Origin: Choricystis sp. odSpoLacu1
Lineage: Eukaryota; Chlorophyta; Trebouxiophyceae
Assembly (NCBI GenBank): GCA_958009055.1
Contig: OY253652.1
Span: 1 to 64,000 of the forward strand
Length of the DNA stretch: 64,000 bases
Direction of reading: 5' to 3'
Shown: piece after piece, positions 19,523 through 29,284 of the stretch
Numbering within the stretch: the stretch's first letter is position 1
How the letters are laid out: the number at the start of each line of letters is the position of its first letter
The notes under the pieces: generated by a model
What the model was told of the DNA's origin: nothing
Databases searched by the model: none
The model's input: only the letters and a program-made list of their open reading frames with translations
Position numbers and translations under genes: made by a program

Positions 19523-20614
19523 TCACTGCACCGTGATCTTGCCCTGCATGCCGGCGCCCTGGTGGGGCTCGCAGTAGTAGCCGTACGTGCCGGGCGTCGT
19601 GAGCTTGACGGTGTACGTCTCCCCGGGCGCGTTGAGGTAGTCCTCGTGCGAGATGGCGTCCGCCTTGACGCTCTCGGGCACGGCGTCCTCGTCGAACACG
19701 ATGTTGTGGGGGAAGCCGGCGTTGTTCTTGAAGGTGACGGAGTCGCCCGCCTTGATGGTGACGGCCGCGGGGTCGAACACGAGCGCGCCCGAGTCGGCGC
19801 CCAGCTTGACCTCGGCCGCGTTGGCGGCCAGGGTGAGGGCCAGGCCGGCCACGGAGGCGGCGGCGGCTTTGGCGAAGCTGTGGATGATGGGGTGGGGTGG
19901 TGGGGAGGAGGGACAGAGTGAGTGCACGCAGAGCGGTGAAGGGGGTGACGTTCTCGCGTCTCTGCTTTCACCCGCGCGATCGCCAGCGCGCCCACCCCGC
20001 CTCCAGTCCGCCCACCCCCGCCAGACGAGGCCAGAGTGACATGGCATCGTGTGAGGGGGGGGTGGAGGAGGGAGGCGTCTGCACGTGGCCGCAGCAGACG
20101 CCAACCGCGCCTGCACTCGCACGGCGCGTCGTGTCAGCGACGGCACACGGGGGCCACGGTCGCAACGGTCACCACCAGCCCGCCACACGACACACTCGAT
20201 CCCCCCCTTGGAGCACGCGACACACTGGGGCACAGCGTGGGCGTGAGGAACGAGGAGGGACAAGGGAGTGGGGGCGCAGGCAGCACGCGAAAAACCAACC
20301 GCGGCATCCCTCGAAAAACGGGACAGCGGCCCACTGGACCCGGTCGCGCCGGTTTGGGCCGGAATGCGGGGGGTGTTGGCCCCCCCACGCGACGCGTGGG
20401 AGCAAGTAGCCCGCGTTGGGGGCGGGAATGGGGGGCGGCAGGCGGGCGGCCGGCGGCAACTGCCGCCCAAACGACCGGGCCCTGGTGTCCCCGCCACCGA
20501 AACACTCAACCAAAGAAAAACTACTCACCGCGGCAGGGCCGCGACCTGAACGGCGCGGGTGGGCGCAGCGGTCTTGGCGACGACGGGGGTGCGAACGCGG
20601 AGGGTGGCAGCCAT
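19523..20614 (-). CDS. petE: Plastocyanin precursor
   Basis: Exon 1 (20529-20614) encodes a 28-residue stromal transit peptide ([18 protein letters not shown]...). After a 651-bp intron (19878-20528, GTGAGT...CCACAG, phase 2) exon 2 encodes a hydrophobic thylakoid-transfer domain ([13 protein letters not shown]) and the mature copper protein. Total 146 residues, mature about 98, the usual size. Copper ligands are all visible: the histidine in [11 protein letters not shown], and cysteine, histidine and methionine in [13 protein letters not shown]. Plastocyanin carries electrons from cytochrome b6f to photosystem I in the thylakoid lumen. The start context CCACAATGGC is good. The intron falls between the two targeting signals. 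Its 651 bp are long for this window and I see no gene in it. Confidence 0.96.
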
Positions 20615-20763
20615 TGTGGAGGAAGGTGGGGGAGCGGGGAGGTCGGAGAGGCAAAGGGTTTGAAAGGTGAGCGAAGAGTGTGGCGGCCTGGCCGCACACC
20701 TTTTTTGGGGGCGCGTGTTCACACCCCCACCCTCCTGGCTCCCACACACACACAGCACACACC

Positions 20764-21106
20764 ATGCGCACCGCCTCCATCGTCGCCGTTGTTGCGATCG
20801 TCGTGCTGGCGTTGGGAGAGGTGAGGACGGGAGAGAGAAGAGAGCGAACCGCAACACGGCGGGCGACTGGTTTTGACCGCCTGCGCGCCGACGTCCCTCC
20901 CCTCTCCCTCCCCTCATCTCTTCTCCCCTCCCCAGCCTGCCCTCACCCGCCGCCAGACACCAGACAAGCCGCGTGCTGCTGCGGCGGCCGCGGCTGACAC
21001 CCAAGCCGCCGATGCAACCGCGCCGCTGCCCGCCCCCGCGCCCGAGGACGACGACGCACTGCCCTTCACCACCCCTCACTTTCCTCATCAAGCGCCACGA
21101 ATGTAG
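20764..21106 (+). CDS. Small secreted/membrane-anchored protein, unknown
   Basis: Two exons (20764-20820 and 20936-21106) joined in phase 0 across a GTGAGG...CCCCAG intron of 115 bp give 75 residues. Exon 1 is entirely a signal or anchor (RTASIVAVVAIVVLALG). Exon 2 is short, alanine/proline-rich, acidic near the end (EDDDALPF). Its last 19 bp overlap the 3' end of HCF136 on the opposite strand. The exact fit of exon 1 to a signal peptide supports the model. A lumenal or extracellular role is possible. No family recognised. Confidence 0.45.
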
Positions 21107-22735
21107 CGCAGCAGGATGCCGTCATTGCCCAGGATGAAGCCGTCCCCCGCTTCGTTGAATTCAATGGCGTACAGGTTGCCCGCGACATTGTCGGCCGACC
21201 GGTCGCGGCGCCACGTGACGCCGCCGTCGTCGGTGCGGAACAGGGACCCCGACCCACCGCACGCAAAGCCGAGTTTGCCGCCCTTGGTGAAGCCGACGTC
21301 CAGGATGCCAAAGCCGCGCGACCCCAGCTTGGCTTGGTCGAAGGCGCCGTCGGAGGAGGCGCCATCCACAGCGGGCTCCCCAAAGTACACGTCCCCGCCG
21401 CGCGTGGACAGCCAGACACGCCCCGCAGCCTCACCGCCCGGCGCCCACCCCATGTTTTGGATGCGGCGCCCGGTGGGCCGGTTGTGGGGCTGCCAGAAGG
21501 TTTGGCCGGGGGACCAGGTCATGTAAAAGTTGCCGCGCGACGAGACAGCGATGTAGTCTCCACTCGGCGACCGCGACACGTTGGAGAAGGAGCCCTCATA
21601 GTAAGACGCGCCCGAGATGCCGGACGACACGGTGCGGTTGAGGGTGGCGTCCACGGTTTCCTGGATGGCGGCAGTCCACGTGTTGGCCGCGTTGTTGGTC
21701 ACATAGACAGCGCCCGCGTCAGTGGTCATCTCGGCTTGACCCGCGGCGCCGGGCAGGGCTTGCACGAGGACGGGGGTGCCGGGCAGTTTGGCGGACAGGG
21801 GGACGCGCTCCCAGTTTTTGCCGCCGTCGGTCGTGTGCAGCAGGATGGCGGGCTTGCCCACAATCCAGCCCTCGTCACCGTTGAACGACACCGAGTTAAA
21901 CCTGTAGTTGAAGCCTTCGTCGGAGACGGCGGCCAGTTGGCGGGGGGACCAGGTGCGGCCACCATCGGTGGTTTCGAGCAGCGTTTGGCGCGTGCCCAGC
22001 AGGAACCCGTGGTCGGGGTCGGTCCCCGTGAACCCGATGTCCATCAGCACGATGGCGGGGTCGATGGGCAGGGTCACCTGCTCCCAGTCGGCGGTGACGA
22101 CGGTGCCGGCGCGAGCGGGGAGGGGGGTGGAGAGCAGGGTGGTGGCGGCAGCCGCCGCCGACGCGCCGGTCAGCAGGCCGCGGCGGGTGGTGATTGAGGG
22201 GGTGGCGTCCTCAGAGGGAGCCGACGACGCGCGCGGCGTGGCGGCGCTAGTGCGGGTGGCGCGGGCGGGCGCGGCTGTGAGGGGAGAGAGGTGGGGTGTT
22301 TTTGTCGTGGTGGTCGGTGTGTTTGGTTGGCGCTGCGGTCCCTCCCGAACAGCACGCCGCGTTCTCCTCCCCCCATCCCCACTTCCGCGCTACTTGGACA
22401 AGCAGCCCGGTGCGCAGACAAAAGTCCATGCCCACGCATTGGTCACCGCCCACCGCGCCCACCGAAGCAAAGCGCTGCGTTCGGTCGTCAGCGGCAGCAC
22501 CTGCCCGCGCTCCACTCTCCACACGCCTGCCGCCTCTCCCCGGTCCTCAGGCACGCGCATTGCGTGCTTGGTGGGTGTGTGCGCAGCACGGCGGCACAGC
22601 AGGAGGGTAGAGCGCGGCCACAGCGCAGCACTTTCTCTCCGCGTCGGAAACACTCCAATCTCTCGCCTCCCCCTCCTCACCACACTCACCCGCGCGCTGC
22701 GCCAGCCGGCCGGTCAGAGTCGGAGTCGGTGCCAT
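21088..22735 (-). CDS. HCF136: Photosystem II assembly factor HCF136/Ycf48
   Basis: Exon 1 (22690-22735) and exon 2 (21088-22274), phase 1, give 410 residues. The N-terminus is a plastid transit peptide followed by a twin-arginine lumen signal (ITTRRGLLTGASAAAAATTLL, then ARA cleavage), so the protein reaches the thylakoid lumen by the Tat route. The mature part starts VVTADWEQVTLPID and is a BNR/Ycf48 beta-propeller with repeated TxDGGxTW blades: LLETTDGGRTW, LLHTTDGGKNW, LFRTDDGGVTW. HCF136 binds newly made D1 and is needed for PSII reaction-centre assembly. Length matches the family. It lies tail-to-tail with the small secreted gene and 0.5 kb from plastocyanin. The 415-bp intron separates the first 15 residues from the rest. 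Confidence 0.95.
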
Positions 22736-22897
22736 TGTGGAGTTGACAAGGGCGCGTGTGCGTGTGTGGGAGGAGAGGGACTGCGCGTGCTGTCCAACAG
22801 AAAAGTGTGAGCACAAGGTGTTTACAGCAGCGAGCTCTCGGCGCTCTGCGCGCCGGTGTGGCGCGCTCTCGACGCAGCGAGCCGCCTCCCTCGTTCC

Positions 22898-25800
22898 TCA
22901 CTCCCGTCCCTCGACTCTCTCCGCCTCCGCCACAGCCGCCGCGATGGCCGCCGCCGCCAGCGGTGGCGGCCGCGGTGGCGCCTCCCCTGCTCCCCCCCCC
23001 CGCCTCCTGTCCCCCCGGTCGGAGCGCGAGTAGGGAAACGCGCGAGCAAACAGGGTCGAATAATCACGCCCGGGCGCACACACCACAAAGTCTGCCAAGT
23101 CAGCCCAGTCGTCACCGCCGTCGCCGTAGGATGAGTCGGAGGAGTCGGTGTCGGCAGGGAGGGGGGCGGCGTTGGAGGCGTCGCCATCGCCTGCCCTTGC
23201 TTTCCTGCGCTTGCGCTTGCCGGCCGCCACCTCGGCCAGGGCGGCATCCACAAACGGGTTGGCGGCGGCAACGCGGGCCCGCCTGCGTGCGCGCGTGGTG
23301 GCGCCGGCGGGGGAGGTCGGGGACGCGTTGGCGACGGCGGCCGTGTCGTCGAGAGGGGCAGCGTCTTCGCCTTCTTCCTCACTCGTCGCTGCCTCATCAT
23401 CCTCCTGCCGCCTTTGCGGCGGCGGCGGGGGCGCCAGCCCTGCGCCCCGCGCCAATCCGGACGCCAGCTCGGCCGCGACGCACGCGCCCGCGGGCAGCCC
23501 CCCCGGCAACCGCGCGCGCGCGTCGGCCAGTGCGGCCGCGGCTCGCCGGAACGCGGCGGCCGCGCCATCCAGGGCGGCGCCATCATCGGGCGCAAAGTCG
23601 GGAGCAGCATCCGTCCACCACCACGCCAGGCGGTGGGCGGAGGCGGCCAGCGGGGCGGCGGCCGCGACAAGCGCGGCGGCGGACCGCAGCGCGCGCGCGG
23701 GGGGTGCGCGCGGAGGTGGGCCCGCTGCAGCGGGCGTGATGCGGCGTGGAGTTGGGGCGGTGGTGGTGGTGGAGGGTGCCCCACGAGGGGCTGGCACCAC
23801 CACTGCCGGCCGCGCGTTCTCTTTGTCGGTGGGTGCAGCGGACGGGGGGGCACCCAGCACGCGCCTATCACCATCCCCTTTGGCCTCCTCCTCCTCCGCC
23901 ATGGCAGCCGCCAGGGCGGCGTGCAGGTCAGTCACCAACCTCCGCGCGGCTGCGGCTGCCGCGTCCAGCGCTGCCACCGCTGCGCGTGCCAACGGCGGCA
24001 GTGCGTCGGCGCGCGTGAGGGAGCCACCGCTGCCGCCCGGCGCGTCGCCGCCGTCGTCGCAGGCGGCGTCCAGGGCCAGGGCGAGAGCATGCAGCACGGC
24101 TGGCGAGGCTGTGGGGGGAGGGCGGTCGGGTTCAGTTGGCGCACACGCACGCTGCAGCAGCGCGGCTGCTGCTGCGGCGGCCGCACCCCGTGCCTCTTTC
24201 CCGGGCGCCACCGTCCACAGCCTGGCCAGCCTGTTGAATTCGGCGGGCGCCCACGCGGGCAGAGCCGGCGGCACCCCCGGCGGTGGAGCCGGGCACCCGC
24301 CCGCCAGCGCGGCCAGTGTGGCGGCCGCCACGAGATCGGGGGATGACGGCGCCACTGACCCACGCGCCAGCACGCGCACCGCGGCCGCCACGCCGGCGGG
24401 GGGCAGGCAGTGCAGCTGCAGGCGGCCGCCTGTCATGAGGGCGGAGATCAGGGCGGCGGCCAGGGTGAGCGGGGCGGCCCGTGCGGAGCGGGGCGACGCG
24501 CTGCCCCCACCCTCGCTTGCGGCCACCACGCCCAGCGCGTCGATGGCGGCCAGGGCCGCGTGGGCCAGACCGGGCGTCACTACGGTACCTGCTGCCCGCG
24601 CCCCCGCCGCCACACGCTGCAGGCGGGCGGCCAGCACTAAGGCACGGCCCCCAACAACATCACCCACCGCTGCAGCCGACGCAGCATGCTGCTTGGTGGC
24701 GCCCGCGGCGCGGTCCAGGGTCAGAGTGACGTCCACTGCCACGCGTGCGACGAGGGGGTCGGGCATGGCGGCGGTGAGGGTGGAGGCCAGCGTGATGGGT
24801 GGGTGGGGGGCGCCGTCGTTGGCGTCGCCATCCTCCTCCGCCGCGCCCACGACTGCCGCCGCCGCCCGCGCCAGCAGACGCAACGCGGCAGCATGCATGG
24901 CCTGCCAGTCGCCATCCGCCAGCGGGGGCGCCGTGTTGGGGCGCAGGCCGGCGGGTGGGGTGGGTGCTTCCGTGGCGCGGTCATTGCTGCCGCCGCTCTC
25001 GGGCGGCAGCACGCCGTCGTCCAGCACGGACACCAGGGCCGCGTAGTGCGTCCACGCGGTGTGTGCATCTGATTGGTCGGATGGAGGGCGCAGCGCGTCC
25101 AGCCGGGTGCCGACCGCCGCGACCGCTGCGCCTGCGGGGCGCGGGCGGTGCACGCGCGGCGCGTGTGCTGTGGCCGCATCCCCAGCCGCCGACGCGGCGG
25201 CCGCCAGCTCCACAGCACGCGCAGCCATGGAGACAGGCGCACCGCTGACGGACGCGGCGGCGGCGTCCAGCACGTGTGCAAGGGCCAGGGGGCACGCGTC
25301 GACGGGCGGCGGCGGGGGCGCGCCGGACGACGACCGCCGTGACCTGCGGTCGCTGTCGTCATCGCAACCGCAACCATCAGCCACCACATCCCGTAACAAC
25401 GCTCGTCCCAGGGACAGCGCGCCCGCCAGCGGCGCGCCGCGCGGTGGCGGCGTGCGCGCCGCCGCGCACACCGCGCCCCGCACGCGCGCCAGCTCAGACG
25501 CGGCCGCCAGGGCGCGCCGGCCGCCGGGTTTCAAGCCCCATAATAACGCGTCCGCTGTTTTGGCGACGCAGTCTAGGGCGGCGGCTGCTGCAGCCGCGTC
25601 GGGCGGCGCGCCTGATGCAGCGCGCGGGTCCAGGACGGCAGCCAGGGCCGCTGGGTCGGCCAGGGCGGCAACTGCATCAGCAGCAGCAACACAAACAGCC
25701 ACCTCAAAGTTGACGGCGCCTGGTGGCGGGTCGCACGTCCAGCCACCAGAGAGCGACAACGCGGCGCGCAGCAGCGCGCCGCTGCGCGGCGCCAGCCACG

Positions 25801-26536
25801 CCGCCCGCCGAGCGTCCGCGCCGCCAGGGGCGGTGGCCACCCTCCTCAGCTCGGCCGCCACGTGCGCCGTGGCGGCGGCTCTGACGGCGGGCGGCAGGGT
25901 GGGCGCGGTGGAGGCGACCGCTGTGTGTGCCAGCGCGACCGCGCGGGGAGCGCGCGCCGCGGCCGCCAGCGCCAGCGCGGCGGCGCCACCATCAGAGGAT
26001 GAGAGTGCGCCAGTGGGAGGGGCTAGGAGGACGGTGATCAGGGCGGGGCGGGCGGTGAGCGCGGCAGTGACGGCGGCGACAGCCGACTGTTGGAAAGGGA
26101 AGGGAGGGGGGTGAGTTTTTTGTCGCCCGCACCACTCACACACGCGCTCTCTGTGTCTCGCCTTTTCCAAACCTCCTCTCTCACCTCGGCGTCATCGCCT
26201 GCCGCCGCGTCCGCCAGCGCTGCAACCGCGGTCTCAGCCGCGGCGCGCACGCGCTGGGCTGCGCGGGCGCCGCGCCCGGCCAGGGCGGCTGTCCACTGTT
26301 GATGGACGGCGTCCTCCAGGGCGGCGAGGGCGGAGATGAGCTGGGGTGTGTGTGGGAGGAGGGGGGGGAGGGATAGGCGAAATTGATGCATCGGCGTTCG
26401 GCGGGGCAGGCGCCTGTGGCCGCGCGTCCCGGCCCACTCGCACAACAGGCACAGCGCGTACACATCCACCTATACAGCCATACGACCCACACACACTCAC
26501 CCCTCCGCTGGTGGACGGCGCGTCCGCGTCGCGCAT
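22898..26536 (-). CDS. Large alanine-rich protein with helical repeats, unknown
   Basis: Three exons (26501-26536, 26185-26340, 22898-26086), each phase 0, give about 1126 residues. The N-terminal 700 residues are predicted helical, Ala/Leu-rich and segmentally repetitive, like an ARM/HEAT-type solenoid. The middle holds proline-rich loops. A C-terminal third has acidic and basic patches (KRKRRKARAGDGD, then DTDSSDSSYGDGGDD). Near the C-terminus the sequence becomes ordinary and looks conserved: DWADLADFVVCAPGRDYSTLF, then FPYSRSDRGDRRR. That motif plus the basic stretches suggest a nuclear, chromatin- or repair-related scaffold, but I do not recognise the family. No frame break is seen in more than 3 kb. 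Confidence 0.6.
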
Positions 26537-26841
26537 CTTGTTTGAACGGGGGAGGGACGCGTCACCCCTCCTGCCGCAAGTCGCGCACGCCCGTCGGTGC
26601 GCGAGGGTGTGATTGACGCGGGCGTCTCGCGTGTGGACGCGCGTCACCGCATCGGGAAAGAAGAGCGCGAGAGTGTGGAGACAAAAAACGAAAAACAACG
26701 CCGACGTCCTTTCGCTCTCTGCCACTTGCTCCCAACCCGCCAAGCGTGTTGGAACAGAAGATTCAGGGGAGTGCGTGTGTGCGTATACGTTTGCAACAAT
26801 GGTGAACGCTGACTCTCTCTATTCTCCTGGGTTCTCTCTCT
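26537..26841. other. Intergenic; nothing recognised
   Basis: 305 bp holding the promoter of the large minus-strand gene and the 3' end of the DDT/WHIM gene. No RNA gene or repeat seen. Confidence 0.4.
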
Positions 26842-28650
26842 TCACACCCACGCGTCGCCGCCACCACCCTCCTCCACCACCACGGTGCCGCCCACACCCT
26901 CGCCACCTTCATCCTGCACCATGTGCACACCGTTGTCAGCGTCGCCATCCTCCTCCTCCTCACCATCGTCGTCAACGCTCGCCGCCTCCTGCGCCGCTGG
27001 GTCCCTGCGCTCGCGCCTCGCCTTCTTGGCCGCCGCGCGTGCCGCTCGCTCCAGCCTCCCCACGTCCGGCGCAGCCGGCCCCACCGTGTCGTACGCCGAC
27101 CGTCCACGCCGCAGTCCCGCCCTCGCGGCGGCGGCCCCCGTCTCGAAGCGGGTGGGGGAGGGGCCGCGCCGCCGCCGGCCGACGTCCGAGTCGCTGTCGC
27201 CCGTGCCACCCCCCCGCCGGGTGGTTTCCCGCACGGCGGCGTCCAGCCCCGAAAATGTGTAGTCCACCCGTTTGGTGGCGGTGCGGCGGGCGCGTTCGAC
27301 GGCGAGGCCGGGGCCGGCGGCCACAGCAGCTGCCAGTTTGGAGGGGGTGACTTCGAGCCCCGCGCGCGCGAGGCGGTCGGCGACACGCGCGGCTTCATCC
27401 GCCCTGTCGGCTGCTAAAGCCGCCCTCTGCAACAACATCGCCAGCGCCCTGTCGGCGGCCAAACGGGAGCGGGCCAGCTTGGCTGCCGCGACGCGCACAC
27501 CATCGCCATCCCTCGCAATCGTCTCCCACGCCGACGGCGCCAGGGCGCCCGCATCCCGTTTGGCGGCGGTGGCGGAGGCGACGTCTTTGACGGAGGGGGG
27601 GCGGGCGCGGCACAGGCGCACGCCGTGGGCGCCCCAGTCAAAGAAGAAGAAGGCGCCGCCTGCTGCGTCCACGCCGAGCGGTGTGCGGCGCAGCAGGGAC
27701 GCGAGCGGGGGGGTGGGGAGAGGGGTCGTGTCATCGTCCGAGGCGTCAGTGTCGTCATCAGAGGATGATGCCGCCGGCCGCCCGCGTTTGGCGCGGGTGG
27801 TGGTGGCTTCGCTGCGCGCCGCGGTTTCGAGAGCAGGCCACAGCCGCATCGCCACCACCTCACACAGCGCCAACAAAAAAGCCACCCTCTCCATCGCGGT
27901 GGCGGTCGCGTACGCGACCGGCGCCCGCTTGGCGACCAGCAGGGTGGGGGGGACACCGTCTGCTACTGCGTCGCCATCCAGCGCAGCCGCCCGTTTTAGC
28001 CTCTCCGCCACGTTGGCGGGCCACTTGGCGCCGTCTACAGGGGCGCGAGGAGAGGCGCCTCGGATCAAGGCGGTGTGCAGGGTGGCCAGCACGGTGCCTG
28101 GGCCCGCGTCGCAGGAGACAAGGTCTGACGCGAGACTATCGACCGTCCACCTCTGCGGCGCTTCAGGCAGGGCGCGCGACCTCATGGCCGCCGCCACAAA
28201 GTCCAGGGCCAGCACAAAGCGTGGGTCGGCGTCCAGGGCGTCGCCCTGGGCGGAGGCTTCGGTTGAGGAGAGGACGCGCGGCGGCGGCGCGTCGTCGCTG
28301 GTGTCGGAAGACGAAGACGGCGACGGCGGGGGCGAGGCGTCCGCCTCGGATGGTGAGGGCGGGGCTTCATCCTTGAAGCGCACTGCGACAGGGGGGGCGA
28401 CTGGAGTGGGTGGGTGGGTGGGTGGGTGAAAGGGCGGTTGAGAGACTGTGCATTGGTCGCGCCCGTTTTTCAGGCGCCCGCGCGCCACGCACCCTCCATC
28501 GCGGGCTTGCAACGCCCACAGAGGCTGTTCTCTGTCCAGCAAAGGGGCGAGAGGCGGAAAGGGGGGCGGAGAGAGTGTGTTGAGCGCGAAAACACGCGCG
28601 CTTGCAATCGAGAAAACCGAGACGACTGTCTTCATTTTTTCCGCCTTCAT
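26842..28650 (-). CDS. DDT/WHIM-domain-like chromatin protein
   Basis: 602 residues in one frame. A helical region after residue 140 (DPRFVLALDFVAAAMRSRAL and following) fits a DDT domain. About residue 330, a short block PLGVDAAGGAFFFFDWGAHGVRL matches the WHIM pattern 'PLG-D---r-Y--F---g-lfve'. Later RVDYTFSGLDAAVRETTRR resembles the 'VDYTFDDYD--I-EAI' segment of plant DDR proteins, which partner ISWI remodelers. The serine/aspartate-rich linkers (SSSDTSDD, SSSDDDTDASDDD) and basic C-terminus suit a nuclear protein. A likely role is as accessory subunit of an ISWI-type complex that reads nucleosome spacing. The N-terminal 80 residues look like translated UTR or intron: a CCACTCCAG just before VAPPVAVRFKDEAP could be an acceptor, so the start is uncertain. 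Confidence 0.62.
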   Translation of the reverse strand: MKAEKMKTVVSVFSIASARVFALNTLSPPPFPPLAPLLDREQPLWALQARDGGCVARGRLKNGRDQCTVSQPPFHPPTHPPTPVAPPVAVRFKDEAPPSPSEADASPPPSPSSSSDTSDDAPPPRVLSSTEASAQGDALDADPRFVLALDFVAAAMRSRALPEAPQRWTVDSLASDLVSCDAGPGTVLATLHTALIRGASPRAPVDGAKWPANVAERLKRAAALDGDAVADGVPPTLLVAKRAPVAYATATAMERVAFLLALCEVVAMRLWPALETAARSEATTTRAKRGRPAASSSDDDTDASDDDTTPLPTPPLASLLRRTPLGVDAAGGAFFFFDWGAHGVRLCRARPPSVKDVASATAAKRDAGALAPSAWETIARDGDGVRVAAAKLARSRLAADRALAMLLQRAALAADRADEAARVADRLARAGLEVTPSKLAAAVAAGPGLAVERARRTATKRVDYTFSGLDAAVRETTRRGGGTGDSDSDVGRRRRGPSPTRFETGAAAARAGLRRGRSAYDTVGPAAPDVGRLERAARAAAKKARRERRDPAAQEAASVDDDGEEEEDGDADNGVHMVQDEGGEGVGGTVVVEEGGGGDAWV

Positions 28651-28740
28651 TTTTTGATTTCGTCCTCAAACGAACAATCGAGTGCGCCCCCTATTACAAA
28701 AGACCCTGGAAAATGAAATTGAAAAAAAAGTTGGTGGTGT

Positions 28741-28914
28741 TTAGATCGTCCCCTGGTAGCATCGCAAATCACCCGGGCGGGCGACGTGGGTGAGGAAAGG
28801 GAAAGGGTCAGCAGGCGGCAAAACGCCTGCCCACTCCACCTCCCCACCACCCTCGCCGCCGTTGCCCGGGCTCGCTCCACCGAGCAAAGTGGAGCGCGAC
28901 GCAGGTGAATCCAT
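28741..28914 (-). CDS. Possible 57-residue protein or first exon
   Basis: Open frame with ATG at 28914 and TAA at 28743-28741, coding for an N-terminus MDSPASRSTLLGG and a fairly normal tail (FPFLTHVARPGDLRCYQG). It lies directly upstream of the DDT/WHIM gene on the same strand. Could be a separate small gene, or chance. No homology seen. Confidence 0.2.
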   Translation of the reverse strand: MDSPASRSTLLGGASPGNGGEGGGEVEWAGVLPPADPFPFLTHVARPGDLRCYQGTI

Positions 28915-29284
28915 GGCGGTCCCGCGGAATCGGGCAGGAAAAAAAAAAAGTGGGGGCAAAGTTTGTTGATCATGAAAGAAAAAGCGAGGGGAAGGAGTGT
29001 GTGGAATCAAATGCAAATTGTGGTTGTGTTTGCCGGCGTCAGCACGTCCACCGCAGTTGCGGTGTGTGGTGGTGGGCCGACACTTCAGAAAGGGCGATGT
29101 GGGAAACATATCGCCGAAAGAAGGGGTGTTGGTCTTGATTTTTACGCTCGCGACTCTCTCGCCTCTCACCCTCGTCTTCCCCCAACCTCACGCCACCCCA
29201 GTAAAAAAAAAAGGAAACCTCCAAATGAAGAAAGGGGCAGCAAATCACTCCCAATTCACTTCCCCTCCATCACCCCACACACTC
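28915..29284. other. Intergenic; nothing recognised
   Basis: 370 bp, less GC-rich than the surroundings, with A-runs at 28940-28949 and 29202-29210. Presumably 3' UTR of the coiled-coil gene. No gene seen. Confidence 0.4.

Noticed and set aside
22756..25046. 600-residue plus-strand ORFs opposite the large alanine-rich gene
   Set aside because: Antisense frames of a GC-rich gene stay open by codon bias. Their Ala/Ser/Arg-only composition and lack of motifs argue against coding.
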